Part shown: one piece after another, positions 26,298 through 35,257 of the stretch
How the letters are laid out: every line of letters begins with the position of its first letter
How positions within the stretch are numbered: position 1 is the first letter of the stretch
Made by a program: the position numbers and the translations under genes
Notes under the pieces: model-generated
What the model saw: the letters and a program-made list of their open reading frames with translations, nothing else
What the model was told of the DNA's origin: nothing
Database searches by the model: none
Origin: Aestuariivivens sediminis
Lineage (GTDB): Bacteria; Bacteroidota; Bacteroidia; Flavobacteriales; Flavobacteriaceae
NCBI RefSeq assembly: GCF_022662105.1
Contig: NZ_JAKMCP010000002.1
Location: forward strand, 124,001 to 188,000
Direction: 5' to 3'
DNA length: 64,000 nucleotides

Positions 26298-27218
26298 TTG
26301 GAAAGAAGAGCATTCATAAAAAAAACAACAGCAGCAACATCGGCATTAGGCCTGTCATTTTCCAGTTTGCAGGCCCTGGATTTTATTAAAAGTACGACAG
26401 GGCACACCTTTAATTTAAAATATGCCCCTCATTTGGACATGTTTAAACATCTTGCCGGCAATGACCCGATAGATCAATTAAATTTTATGGCAGATCAAGG
26501 GTTTACGGCATTCGAGGATAATAACATGAAAAGTCGTTCATTGGAACTCCAGGAAAGTATGGCCAAAACCATGGTCAACAGAAACATGACCATGGGGGTA
26601 TTTGTAGCCCATAAAATTTACTGGAAAGAACCCAATCTAGCCAGTGGGGACCTCTCCATGCGCGAAGCGTTTTTAAAGGAGATTAAATCTTCGGTAGAAG
26701 TGGCCAAACGGGTTAATGCAAAATGGATGACCGTGGTTCCGGGACATGTCGATTTGAGACAGAACATGAACTACCAAACCCAGCATGTTATTGAATCCCT
26801 GAAACAAGCCTCAGCTATTTTGGAACCCCATAACCTTACCATGGTTCTGGAACCATTAAATTTCAGAAACCATCCGGGACTCTTTTTAAGTCAATCCCCA
26901 CAAGCCTACCAAATCTGCAAAGCAGTTAACTCCCCTGCGTGTAAAATACTATTCGATATTTACCATCAACAAATTCAAGAAGGCAATTTAATTCCAAATA
27001 TAGAGCAATGTTGGGACGAAATTGCTTATTTTCAAATTGGTGATAATCCGGGACGTCATGAACCTACCACAGGAGAAATAAATTATAAAAACGTGTTTAA
27101 ATTTATTCACTCCAAAGGATATAATGGTATTTTAGGTATGGAACACGGGAATTCCGTAGAAGGTAGAGCAGGTGAACTTAAGGTGATTGAAGCCTATAAG
27201 GATACAGATAATTTTTAG
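26298..27218 (+). CDS. Hydroxypyruvate-isomerase-like TIM barrel, Tat-exported, TTG start
   Basis: A 306-aa xylose-isomerase-like barrel. Strands with probable metal ligands are MVLEPLNFRNHPG, ILFDIYHQQIQEGN, AYFQIGDNPGRHEP and GILGMEHGNS. The N-terminus ERRAFIKKTTAATSALG is a Tat signal that requires the TTG at 26298; the frame has a stop at 26283, so no upstream ATG exists. It is 12 bp after the Gfo/Idh stop. Being exported, it likely isomerises an unphosphorylated keto-sugar. Confidence 0.87.
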   Translation: MERRAFIKKTTAATSALGLSFSSLQALDFIKSTTGHTFNLKYAPHLDMFKHLAGNDPIDQLNFMADQGFTAFEDNNMKSRSLELQESMAKTMVNRNMTMGVFVAHKIYWKEPNLASGDLSMREAFLKEIKSSVEVAKRVNAKWMTVVPGHVDLRQNMNYQTQHVIESLKQASAILEPHNLTMVLEPLNFRNHPGLFLSQSPQAYQICKAVNSPACKILFDIYHQQIQEGNLIPNIEQCWDEIAYFQIGDNPGRHEPTTGEINYKNVFKFIHSKGYNGILGMEHGNSVEGRAGELKVIEAYKDTDNF

Positions 27219-27231
27219 AAAGGTTTAAACA

Positions 27232-28671
27232 ATGAAAACAAATCATATTCCTAATAGCAGAAGAAAATTCATAAAAGCAACGACCTTGACTGGTTTGGGA
27301 ATTTCAATTATCCCCAGACATGTTATGGGTAAAGGTTTTGTCCCTCCCAGTGATAAATTAAATATTGCAATTGTTGGTGGTGGTGGTAAAGGCTATTCAG
27401 ATGCAATGAATGTCTGGAATAATAATGCTTCGAACATTGTTGCCATTTGTGATGTTGATTGGAACCAATCCAAAAAATTGATGGATCAATTTCCTAAGGC
27501 TGCCAAATACAAGGATTTTAGAAAATTATTTGATACGCAAAAAGACATCGATGCCGTAACCGTGTCCACGCCAGACCATACCCATGCCGTAATTGCAATG
27601 GCCGCCATCCAATCTGGCAAACATGTGTATGTTCAAAAACCACTTACCCATAGTATTTATGAGGCCAGAAAACTTACAGAAGCGGCGAATGTGCATAAGG
27701 TGGTTACTCAAATGGGTAATCAGGGGGCTTCAGGAAAAGGCGTTCAACAAATGATTCAATGGTTTGACGATGGCCTTATTGGTTCCGTTCATCAAGTTCA
27801 TGTATGGACTAACAGACCCGTTTGGCCTCAAGGTATAGCCACACCCACGGAAAAATTAAGCCTACTGGAAGGATTGGACTGGAATACCTGGGTTGGTCCT
27901 GCACAATGGGTAGATTACCATCCGCTATATCATCCCTTTAAATGGCGCGGCTGGTGGAATTTTGGTACCGGTGCTTTGGGCGATATGGGCTGTCATTTAA
28001 TGGATCCTCCTTATAGGGTATTAGGACTGGGTTACCCCACTGAAGTTGAAAGTAGTGTAGGTGCCATTTTCAAAAAAGATTGGACCCCGGAGTATTTGCC
28101 GGAATCTTGCCCGCCCTCATCCAGAACACAATTAAAGTTTTCTGCTACAAATAAAAATAACTCTGAGGTCTTACTCACCTGGTCCGACGGTGGTATCCGT
28201 CCGTTCCATCCGGACCTGATTCCCCCAGATCATCCTATAGGTGATAACGACAGCAATAACGGCGTTATTATGATAGGTGAAAAAGGCATCATGACCTGCG
28301 GTGTCTATGGTAGGGTACCTAAAGTGTATTTAAACAATGGTGATCGATTAACCTTTGATGATTCAGAAGAAAACACCTTGCCCGAAAACGGGCATCATAT
28401 GGCATGGGTGGAAGCCTGTAAAGCAGGTTATGGAACCTCCAAACATGACGCATTGACCTCTTCATTTAGTTATGCCGGACCCTTAACGGAAAGTGTTTTA
28501 ATGGGTAATCTGGCTATACGGAGTTATAATTTGAGACAACCTAAAGGTAAAGGATTTGAATACCCCGGTAGAAAAAAATTGCTTTGGGATGGTGAGAACA
28601 TGAAAATTACCAATTTTGAGGAAGCCAATCAATTTGTAAAACGGGACTATAGAGAGGGCTGGTCATTGTAA
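27232..28671 (+). CDS. Gfo/Idh/MocA family protein, Tat-exported, QKP motif
   Basis: A 479-aa protein with a Tat signal (SRRKFIKATT from residue 9). Nucleotide-binding segment is IAIVGGGGKGYSDA. The usual EKP is replaced by QKP (135-137, HVYVQKPLTH), and the pattern TPDHTHAV precedes it. Long insert with GWWNFGTGALGDMGCHLMD fits a large subgroup of exported Bacteroidota members. Thirteen bp separate it from the TIM-barrel gene. It is paralogous to the protein at 42609. Confidence 0.88.
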   Translation: MKTNHIPNSRRKFIKATTLTGLGISIIPRHVMGKGFVPPSDKLNIAIVGGGGKGYSDAMNVWNNNASNIVAICDVDWNQSKKLMDQFPKAAKYKDFRKLFDTQKDIDAVTVSTPDHTHAVIAMAAIQSGKHVYVQKPLTHSIYEARKLTEAANVHKVVTQMGNQGASGKGVQQMIQWFDDGLIGSVHQVHVWTNRPVWPQGIATPTEKLSLLEGLDWNTWVGPAQWVDYHPLYHPFKWRGWWNFGTGALGDMGCHLMDPPYRVLGLGYPTEVESSVGAIFKKDWTPEYLPESCPPSSRTQLKFSATNKNNSEVLLTWSDGGIRPFHPDLIPPDHPIGDNDSNNGVIMIGEKGIMTCGVYGRVPKVYLNNGDRLTFDDSEENTLPENGHHMAWVEACKAGYGTSKHDALTSSFSYAGPLTESVLMGNLAIRSYNLRQPKGKGFEYPGRKKLLWDGENMKITNFEEANQFVKRDYREGWSL

Positions 28672-28685
28672 ATTTCCTGATACCT

Positions 28686-29045
28686 ATGTTAAAGATTGTC
28701 AATTATACCCTATTTGTGATATTTGTCTGTTTTGCACTACTGCAGTTAAATGATCCTGATGGTTGGATTTGGTTTTTTATTTATTTCCTTGTTGCAGCGA
28801 TATGTTTATTACAAAATTTCATATCCATTCCCAGATTTGTTTTGGTGATCGTTGGTATGGGATTGCTGGCTTATGCGGCTTTTCATATTTCTTTATTCCT
28901 TGACTATTTAAAAACAGAACATAAGAAGGAAATTTTTGGAGCTATGGTTTATGAAAAACCCTATTTGGAAGGAACCAGAGAATTTATTGGACTTCTCATC
29001 GCTGCAGCTGCTATTTTGTATCAAACAAAATCCAGTAAAAGTTAA
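28686..29045 (+). CDS. TMEM220-family small membrane protein
   Basis: A 119-aa protein with about four membrane helices. The first helix ends in LLQLNDPDGWIWFFIYF, the NDPD-W signature I associate with the TMEM220 family. Function is unknown. It lies 14 bp after the Gfo/Idh gene and is followed within 40 bp by the TonB receptor, clearly inside the operon. Confidence 0.75.
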   Translation: MLKIVNYTLFVIFVCFALLQLNDPDGWIWFFIYFLVAAICLLQNFISIPRFVLVIVGMGLLAYAAFHISLFLDYLKTEHKKEIFGAMVYEKPYLEGTREFIGLLIAAAAILYQTKSSKS

Positions 29046-29072
29046 AAATTGTGTAAACCCATCCGTTCACTT

Positions 29073-31889
29073 ATGTTTAAAATGACAAAGCTTTTCATAT
29101 TTATTATACTCTTTTCTTATTGTAATATCATATATTCCCAATACACTATTAGCGGAACCGTAAAAGACCTTGACGGGAATTATTTGGATAAAGTTAATGT
29201 GAGATTAACACCCATGGATTTGAATACAATCACTAATTCCAATGGCACTTTCACCTTGACAGATATTCCTTCAGGCGAATACTTCATATCCTTTTCCCAC
29301 CTTGGTTTTAAAACCGCTAATCAAAGCATAAAACTGATGCAGGACGAGTTAAATCTTTCTGTTGTGCTGGAGAATGATTTATTAAACCTAAAAACCATTG
29401 TTGTAACGGGTACTTTCGATCCCAGAACTCCGTTCGACTCCAATACGTCTACAAGTCAGCTTCAAAGTGAAGCACTTCAGCAATTTTATCCACAAGGCAC
29501 GGCCAGTCTGCTACAAAACATTCCTGGAACCTTTACCGATGCTTCCGCTGGTGAAGTATATACCAAAGTGTATACCAGAGGGGTTTCGGCTTCAGCAGAA
29601 GATGATATGGGTTGGTATTATGTTTCCCTTCAAGAAGATGGCCTACCGGTAAGTCTCGTACAGCATTCGTATTATAGTCCGGACCTTTTTCATCGTATGG
29701 ATTTAACCGTAAAAAAGGTAGAGGCCATTAGAGGCGGCAGTTCTTCAATAACAGCTTTAAATGCTCCGGGAGGTATCTATAATTTTATGTCGCATGATGT
29801 TAGAAATAGCTTTGGCGGAGACATTCAATTTTCTGGTGGCGCTCAAGGCAATGATAACTTCCTATATAGAGTTGACGGGAACATTGGTAGTCCTCTGGGT
29901 AACCATTGGTTTATGAATGCTGGTGGGCATTACCGTAAGGATGATGGTGCCAGGAATATAGATTTTACATTCAGCAAAGGCGGACAATTTAAATTCAATG
30001 TTGTAAAAAAATATGAAAGAGGTCATCTTAAGTTCTATGGAAAATGGCTTGATGACTACACCAACAGATGGACGGGAGTTGCAGCCACAAATTGGGACAA
30101 TCCAACACCTGCATTCGGTCAAAACTTTAGTTCAACTTCACTTTTAATGCCCGGTTACGAGGCTTCTATTCCCGATGCCAGACATCTTGATAAAAGTAAA
30201 TCAAATGTCTTCGATCCCTCAAAAGGTGTTCATGCCAGAGATTTGGCATTTGGTGTCGACTTTTTACAAGATTTCGGTGATAATTTAACAGTGACTAACC
30301 GATTTAAATTTTCCTCTAAAAATGCCAACTGGCAGACCTCCATAAGCAATGCCTATGTGTCATTAAGTGATCCAACAGCCTATTTCGTTAGCGGTGCAGA
30401 TTTTCCCATTGGACAGGTCGTTTTTAAAGATGCCCGAACCGGAATGGAACTTGCCCGGGTTGACAACAGTGGTATATTAGCCGGACAATCTGCTCAATAT
30501 TTAGGAAACGGCACTTTGCCGAATGATGCCATTATGGGAACCTCGGCATGGTATAAAGACATGGCGGCAGATGAATGGATGAACCAATTAACCGTGAGAA
30601 AGCAATTCACAAGTCATGATATGACCACAGGCCTGACTTTAGGATTTTCAAATCCATCATTATTTACACAAGGCAGTTTTGCCTATGTAACCTATGAACC
30701 TAATCCAAAAATGCTTCAAGTCTCTCTTGAAAACCCGGGAGCTCCCGAAATTCAATTATCCGATTCAAATGGTGTCAGTAACTATGGGGGATTATTTTTT
30801 GTAAATGCCAATGCCAAGGTTAGTCAATTTGCAACTTTTCTGAATGACAGGTGGACCTTATCAAAGACCATCCGCCTGGATTTAGGGCTACGCTATGAAA
30901 CCATCAAGCACAACGGGGATAAGGACCGATACAGTCCCTATTCTCAAGATGGTGGACTGGACGGGAATCGTAATACAGCTTACGACAATAGTATCTTAGT
31001 ACCAACCGGTGAAAAAGATAAATTCGACTATACTTATAAGTACCTCGCCTTTTCTGGTGGCATTAATTATAGATTACACGAAAACGCTGCACTGTTTGGA
31101 CGGTTTTCAAAAGGACATAAAGCCCCCGAGCTCAATTATTACTTCAATAATTTCGACAATATCCCCATTAATGAAAAAGGTCAAATCCAAAACATTTCTC
31201 AATTAGAAATAGGGGTAAAATTTAGTAATAAGGCCGTTTCATTTACAAGCACCTTATTCTGGAGTGAACTTAAAAACATCGGGATTTCTAATTTTGAATA
31301 TGATCAGGATAATAACACCATTTTTTACACCCCCATACTTTTTAATACCTCGAGAACCTTTGGGTTAGAATGGGAAAGTGCTTATCAACCAGCACCACAT
31401 TTTTCCTTTCTTTTCAATGGGATTATTCAAAACCCAAAGGCCTCAACATGGAACATTTATGACGCCGCCGGAACCACAGAAACCGATGATGATACCACTA
31501 TCAACTACTCTGGAAATGTATTGCCTTTTAATCCAAAAATTATGTTTAATCTTAGTGGTAATTATACATCCCATACCCTTTCGGCCTTTTTAAAATGGCA
31601 ATTCATGGGGAACCGCTATGGTAATGTTTCCAATGGTTTTAAGCTTTCTTCCTATAGCGTTTTTAATGCTGGAACCGGATATAAAATAAGTAACCATATC
31701 TCGGCAAGCCTCATTGTAAATAACCTGTTTAACTCTAAAGGGCTGGCCAATTTTTTTGGAGCTAATGCGTTTGGTGCCAACGCCAATGGTGCCACTCCAG
31801 AATTTATTGCGGCCAACCCAGAGACCAGTTTTGTGGTTTTTCCTGTTTTACAAAGAAGCGCCTTGCTAAAAATAAATTATAAGATTTAA
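29073..31889 (+). CDS. TonB-dependent outer-membrane receptor
   Basis: About 938 aa. A signal peptide ends near YSQ, followed by a carboxypeptidase-D regulatory-like domain (ISGTVKDLDGNYLDKVNVRL), a plug (GTASLLQNIPGTFTDASAGE, AIRGGSSSITALNAPGGIYNF) and a large beta barrel ending in aromatic-poor but typical strands. No SusD gene follows, so it is not a SusC/SusD pair. Start chosen at ATG 29073; ATG 29082 is equally possible, and a TTG at 29049 is unlikely. It probably imports the glycoside or another small ligand of the pathway. Confidence 0.9.
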   Translation: MFKMTKLFIFIILFSYCNIIYSQYTISGTVKDLDGNYLDKVNVRLTPMDLNTITNSNGTFTLTDIPSGEYFISFSHLGFKTANQSIKLMQDELNLSVVLENDLLNLKTIVVTGTFDPRTPFDSNTSTSQLQSEALQQFYPQGTASLLQNIPGTFTDASAGEVYTKVYTRGVSASAEDDMGWYYVSLQEDGLPVSLVQHSYYSPDLFHRMDLTVKKVEAIRGGSSSITALNAPGGIYNFMSHDVRNSFGGDIQFSGGAQGNDNFLYRVDGNIGSPLGNHWFMNAGGHYRKDDGARNIDFTFSKGGQFKFNVVKKYERGHLKFYGKWLDDYTNRWTGVAATNWDNPTPAFGQNFSSTSLLMPGYEASIPDARHLDKSKSNVFDPSKGVHARDLAFGVDFLQDFGDNLTVTNRFKFSSKNANWQTSISNAYVSLSDPTAYFVSGADFPIGQVVFKDARTGMELARVDNSGILAGQSAQYLGNGTLPNDAIMGTSAWYKDMAADEWMNQLTVRKQFTSHDMTTGLTLGFSNPSLFTQGSFAYVTYEPNPKMLQVSLENPGAPEIQLSDSNGVSNYGGLFFVNANAKVSQFATFLNDRWTLSKTIRLDLGLRYETIKHNGDKDRYSPYSQDGGLDGNRNTAYDNSILVPTGEKDKFDYTYKYLAFSGGINYRLHENAALFGRFSKGHKAPELNYYFNNFDNIPINEKGQIQNISQLEIGVKFSNKAVSFTSTLFWSELKNIGISNFEYDQDNNTIFYTPILFNTSRTFGLEWESAYQPAPHFSFLFNGIIQNPKASTWNIYDAAGTTETDDDTTINYSGNVLPFNPKIMFNLSGNYTSHTLSAFLKWQFMGNRYGNVSNGFKLSSYSVFNAGTGYKISNHISASLIVNNLFNSKGLANFFGANAFGANANGATPEFIAANPETSFVVFPVLQRSALLKINYKI

Positions 31890-31894
31890 ATAAA

Positions 31895-34800
31895 ATGCCT
31901 AATCCAAAGTTTATACAATCCTTATTAATTTACGTGTTACTCATAACATTGACATCATGCAGTATTAAGGAGAAAAAAATACTGGTCTTTAGTAAAACCG
32001 TTGAACACAGACACAGTTCTATCGAAACAGGTATAGAGGCTTTGAAACAATTAGGGGAGGCAAATGATTTTAAAGTGATTACTACAGAGGATGACGCCTA
32101 CTTTGTGGAAGATTCATTAAAACAATATTCGGCTATTGTGTTCTTGAATACAACAGGGGATATTTTAAATGCCGTCCAGCAAGCCGATTTTGAACGATAT
32201 ATGCAAGCGGGAGGAGGATTTGTTGGTGTGCATTCTGCCACCGATACGGAATATGACTGGCCCTGGTATGGCAAACTAGTAGGGGCCTACTTTGTAGACC
32301 ACCCCGCTGTCCAGGAGGCCACTTTAAAAATCATGGATAAAAACCACCCATCTACCTTCTTTCTAGATGATACCTGGGACAAAGAAGAAGAATGGTATAA
32401 TTATAAAAATATCAATCCGGATATAAATGTTCTTATAGAAATAGACGAAAACAGCTATGAAGGTGGTGTCCATGGTGATCATCATCCCATTTCATGGTAC
32501 CATGAGTATGATGGTGGTCGCGCATTCTATACCGAATTGGGGCATAGGGAGGTAACTTTTGAGGACCCTGTTTTTTTAAAGCATCTGCTTGGAGGTATTA
32601 CATATGCCATTGGAAAAAACAATTTGGATTATAGTAAGGTGACCACTGAAAGGGTTCCTCCTGAAAATCGATTTGTAAAACACGTATTGGATTTTAACCT
32701 CAACGAACCTATGGAACTGGATGAGTTACCGGGGGAAGGCATCTTATTCATTGAGCGACGTGGCGCTTTAAAAATGTATGATTTTAAGACCCTTCAAACG
32801 AAAACAGTCGCCCAAATTGACTTGTTTTATGGTAACGAAGATGGCTTGCTCGGTTTGGCTGTCGACCCCAATTACGACAAAAACCATTGGATTTATCTTT
32901 TTTATTCCGCCCCTGGCGATGATCCTATGCAAATTATATCCAGATTCGATTTAAAAGATGGGATACTAGATATGAATTCTGAAAAAATTCTTCTTAAAGT
33001 ACCTACTATCAGGGAATGCTGTCACAGTGGCGGTGCACTTGAATTTGGTCCTGATGGAAATTTATTCATTACCCTGGGAGATAATACCAATCCCTTTGAA
33101 TCTTCCGGATTTGCCCCGATTGACGAACGCGAAGGAAGAGCCTTATGGGATTCTCAAAAGTCGGCAGCAAATACCAACGATTTAAGGGGTAAAATTTTAA
33201 GGATAACACCGGAAGACGACGGGTCTTATTCCATCCCTGAAGGAAATCTTTTCCCCATAGGAATGCCAAACACCAGACCGGAAATTTATGCAATGGGTTG
33301 CCGAAACCCCTTTAGACCATCGGTAGACAGTAAAACAGGATATCTGTATTGGGGAGATGTTGGACCGGATGCCGGGATAGGAGATCCCAATCGGGGGCCT
33401 AAGGGTATGGGCGAAATTGATCAGGCCAAAACGGCAGGGTTTTGGGGGTGGCCTTATACCCGAGGTAATAATCAAGTGTATAACGATTACAATTTTGAAA
33501 CCCGTGAATCCGGACCTAAGTTCAATCCCGAGCAGCTAGTGAATGACTCTCCCAACAATACCGGATTAAGAGAACTTCCCCCTGCCCAAGAATCATTAAT
33601 TTGGTATTCCTATGACAGATCAGAAGAATTTCCATGGCTTGGTGTAGGTGGTGTAAACCCCATGGCCGGCCCTATATTTCATGCCGCGGACTACCCTCAT
33701 GCCGAAGTTCTTTTTCCTTCCTATTTTGAAAATAAACTCATAGTCTACGAATGGATGAGAGATTGGATCCATGTGGTGACCTTGGACGATAACTATAACT
33801 ACAAAAAGGCTGACCCCTTTATGCCCTCAACCGAGTTTTCACATCCTATGGATATGATTTTCGGATCTGACGGTAAGCTATATCTTTTAGAGTACGGACA
33901 AAAATGGAATACCCGGAATTTAGATGCCCGATTGAGTAGTATAACCTATGTGAAAGGAAACCGTAAGCCCATAGCCAAAATAAATACCGACAGAACCGTA
34001 GGATCGGCACCATTAACCGTTAATTTTTCCGGATCTGAATCTGTGGATTACGATAATGATAAACTTACGTATGCGTGGACGTTTGATTCTGATACCGTAC
34101 AATCCACAGAGGTCAATCCCTTATTCACTTTTAACCACCCCGGAATGTATACAGCCAGATTAAACGTAACGGATATCGAAGGCCAAACTGCGACGACTGA
34201 AACTAAAATATGGGTCGGTAATGATCCGCCTCAAATAAAAATTGACATCGAACCAAATACCAGGACGTATTGGGATGGCAAAACTGTGAATTACAGGGTA
34301 TCGGTTATGGACCAACAAGACGGAAATACTAATGATGGAACCTTAGATCGGGAAAAGGTAAAAGTAACCTTGGATTACATTCCTGAAGGTAACGATATCA
34401 TTAAAGCGACCATAGGACACCAACAAAATATAGTCCCGGAAGGCAGAAAATTAATTGATGAAAGCGATTGTAAAGCGTGCCATGCCACTAATATAAAGGT
34501 CAATGGCCCGAGCTATATAGACATATCAAAAAAATATAATGAAGACGATATTGGGTATCTTGTGAGCAAAATCATAAAGGGGGGTACAGGAGTATGGGGT
34601 GAATCCATGATGGCAGCACATCCACAACTCACGCCTGAGAACACCAGAAATATGGTAAAATATATTCTGTCTCTTAAACCGGAATACCCCAAGCCTCAGG
34701 AAACACTTCCATTACAGGGTACTATTGAATTTAAGGACCATCTTGGGAAAGATAACCCAGGCAGGTATGTATTTATAGCGTCTTATCAAGATAATGGTAG

Positions 34801-35257
34801 TGATGCCATTCCAGATTCGAGACTATCTGCCCAAGAACAACTTATTTTTAATCCTCCTAAAATCCAGGCAGAGGAGGCTATTGAAAAAAGTGAAGGTCTC
34901 GGTAATTGGGATACCGATGGTGAGAACCTTGTCGGTTCTATAGTACATGGTTCCTACTTAAAATTTGATACCATCGAATTAAACCGACTTAAACGTATTA
35001 AACTATCGGTATTTTTTGGCAGCAAATATAACTATGAAGGCGATGTGGAGATCCGGGAAGGCACCATTGACGGAAAGCTAATTGGTAAAACGCACATAAA
35101 CTATTTTAACAATGAAAAAAGTGCGATGAAATACTACGATATCAACATTGCATCCCATGCGGAACAAAACAACCTGGTGGTGCTTTTCAAAAACGAAAAG
35201 GATAAAGAACAAAACATAGCAAACGTCAATTGGATTTTATTGGATTATAAGGACTAA
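31895..35257 (+). CDS. Multidomain lipoprotein: ThuA, glucose/sorbosone dehydrogenase-like propeller, PKD, cytochrome c, CBM6-like
   Basis: An 1120-aa lipoprotein (LTSC, Cys 22). Order: ThuA domain (about 28-250: KILVFSKTVEHRHSS, GGGFVGVHSATDTEYDWPWY); PQQ-dependent sugar-dehydrogenase-like propeller (about 265-690: NEDGLLGLAVDPNY, CCHSGGALEFGPDGNLFITLGD); PKD domain (about 695-785); cytochrome c with CKACH at 859-863; C-terminal CBM6-like beta sandwich (about 1000-1120). It could couple sugar binding, oxidation and electron transfer at the cell surface. It ends the plus operon, overlapping the stop of the convergent gene by 4 bp. Confidence 0.85.
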   Translation: MPNPKFIQSLLIYVLLITLTSCSIKEKKILVFSKTVEHRHSSIETGIEALKQLGEANDFKVITTEDDAYFVEDSLKQYSAIVFLNTTGDILNAVQQADFERYMQAGGGFVGVHSATDTEYDWPWYGKLVGAYFVDHPAVQEATLKIMDKNHPSTFFLDDTWDKEEEWYNYKNINPDINVLIEIDENSYEGGVHGDHHPISWYHEYDGGRAFYTELGHREVTFEDPVFLKHLLGGITYAIGKNNLDYSKVTTERVPPENRFVKHVLDFNLNEPMELDELPGEGILFIERRGALKMYDFKTLQTKTVAQIDLFYGNEDGLLGLAVDPNYDKNHWIYLFYSAPGDDPMQIISRFDLKDGILDMNSEKILLKVPTIRECCHSGGALEFGPDGNLFITLGDNTNPFESSGFAPIDEREGRALWDSQKSAANTNDLRGKILRITPEDDGSYSIPEGNLFPIGMPNTRPEIYAMGCRNPFRPSVDSKTGYLYWGDVGPDAGIGDPNRGPKGMGEIDQAKTAGFWGWPYTRGNNQVYNDYNFETRESGPKFNPEQLVNDSPNNTGLRELPPAQESLIWYSYDRSEEFPWLGVGGVNPMAGPIFHAADYPHAEVLFPSYFENKLIVYEWMRDWIHVVTLDDNYNYKKADPFMPSTEFSHPMDMIFGSDGKLYLLEYGQKWNTRNLDARLSSITYVKGNRKPIAKINTDRTVGSAPLTVNFSGSESVDYDNDKLTYAWTFDSDTVQSTEVNPLFTFNHPGMYTARLNVTDIEGQTATTETKIWVGNDPPQIKIDIEPNTRTYWDGKTVNYRVSVMDQQDGNTNDGTLDREKVKVTLDYIPEGNDIIKATIGHQQNIVPEGRKLIDESDCKACHATNIKVNGPSYIDISKKYNEDDIGYLVSKIIKGGTGVWGESMMAAHPQLTPENTRNMVKYILSLKPEYPKPQETLPLQGTIEFKDHLGKDNPGRYVFIASYQDNGSDAIPDSRLSAQEQLIFNPPKIQAEEAIEKSEGLGNWDTDGENLVGSIVHGSYLKFDTIELNRLKRIKLSVFFGSKYNYEGDVEIREGTIDGKLIGKTHINYFNNEKSAMKYYDINIASHAEQNNLVVLFKNEKDKEQNIANVNWILLDYKD

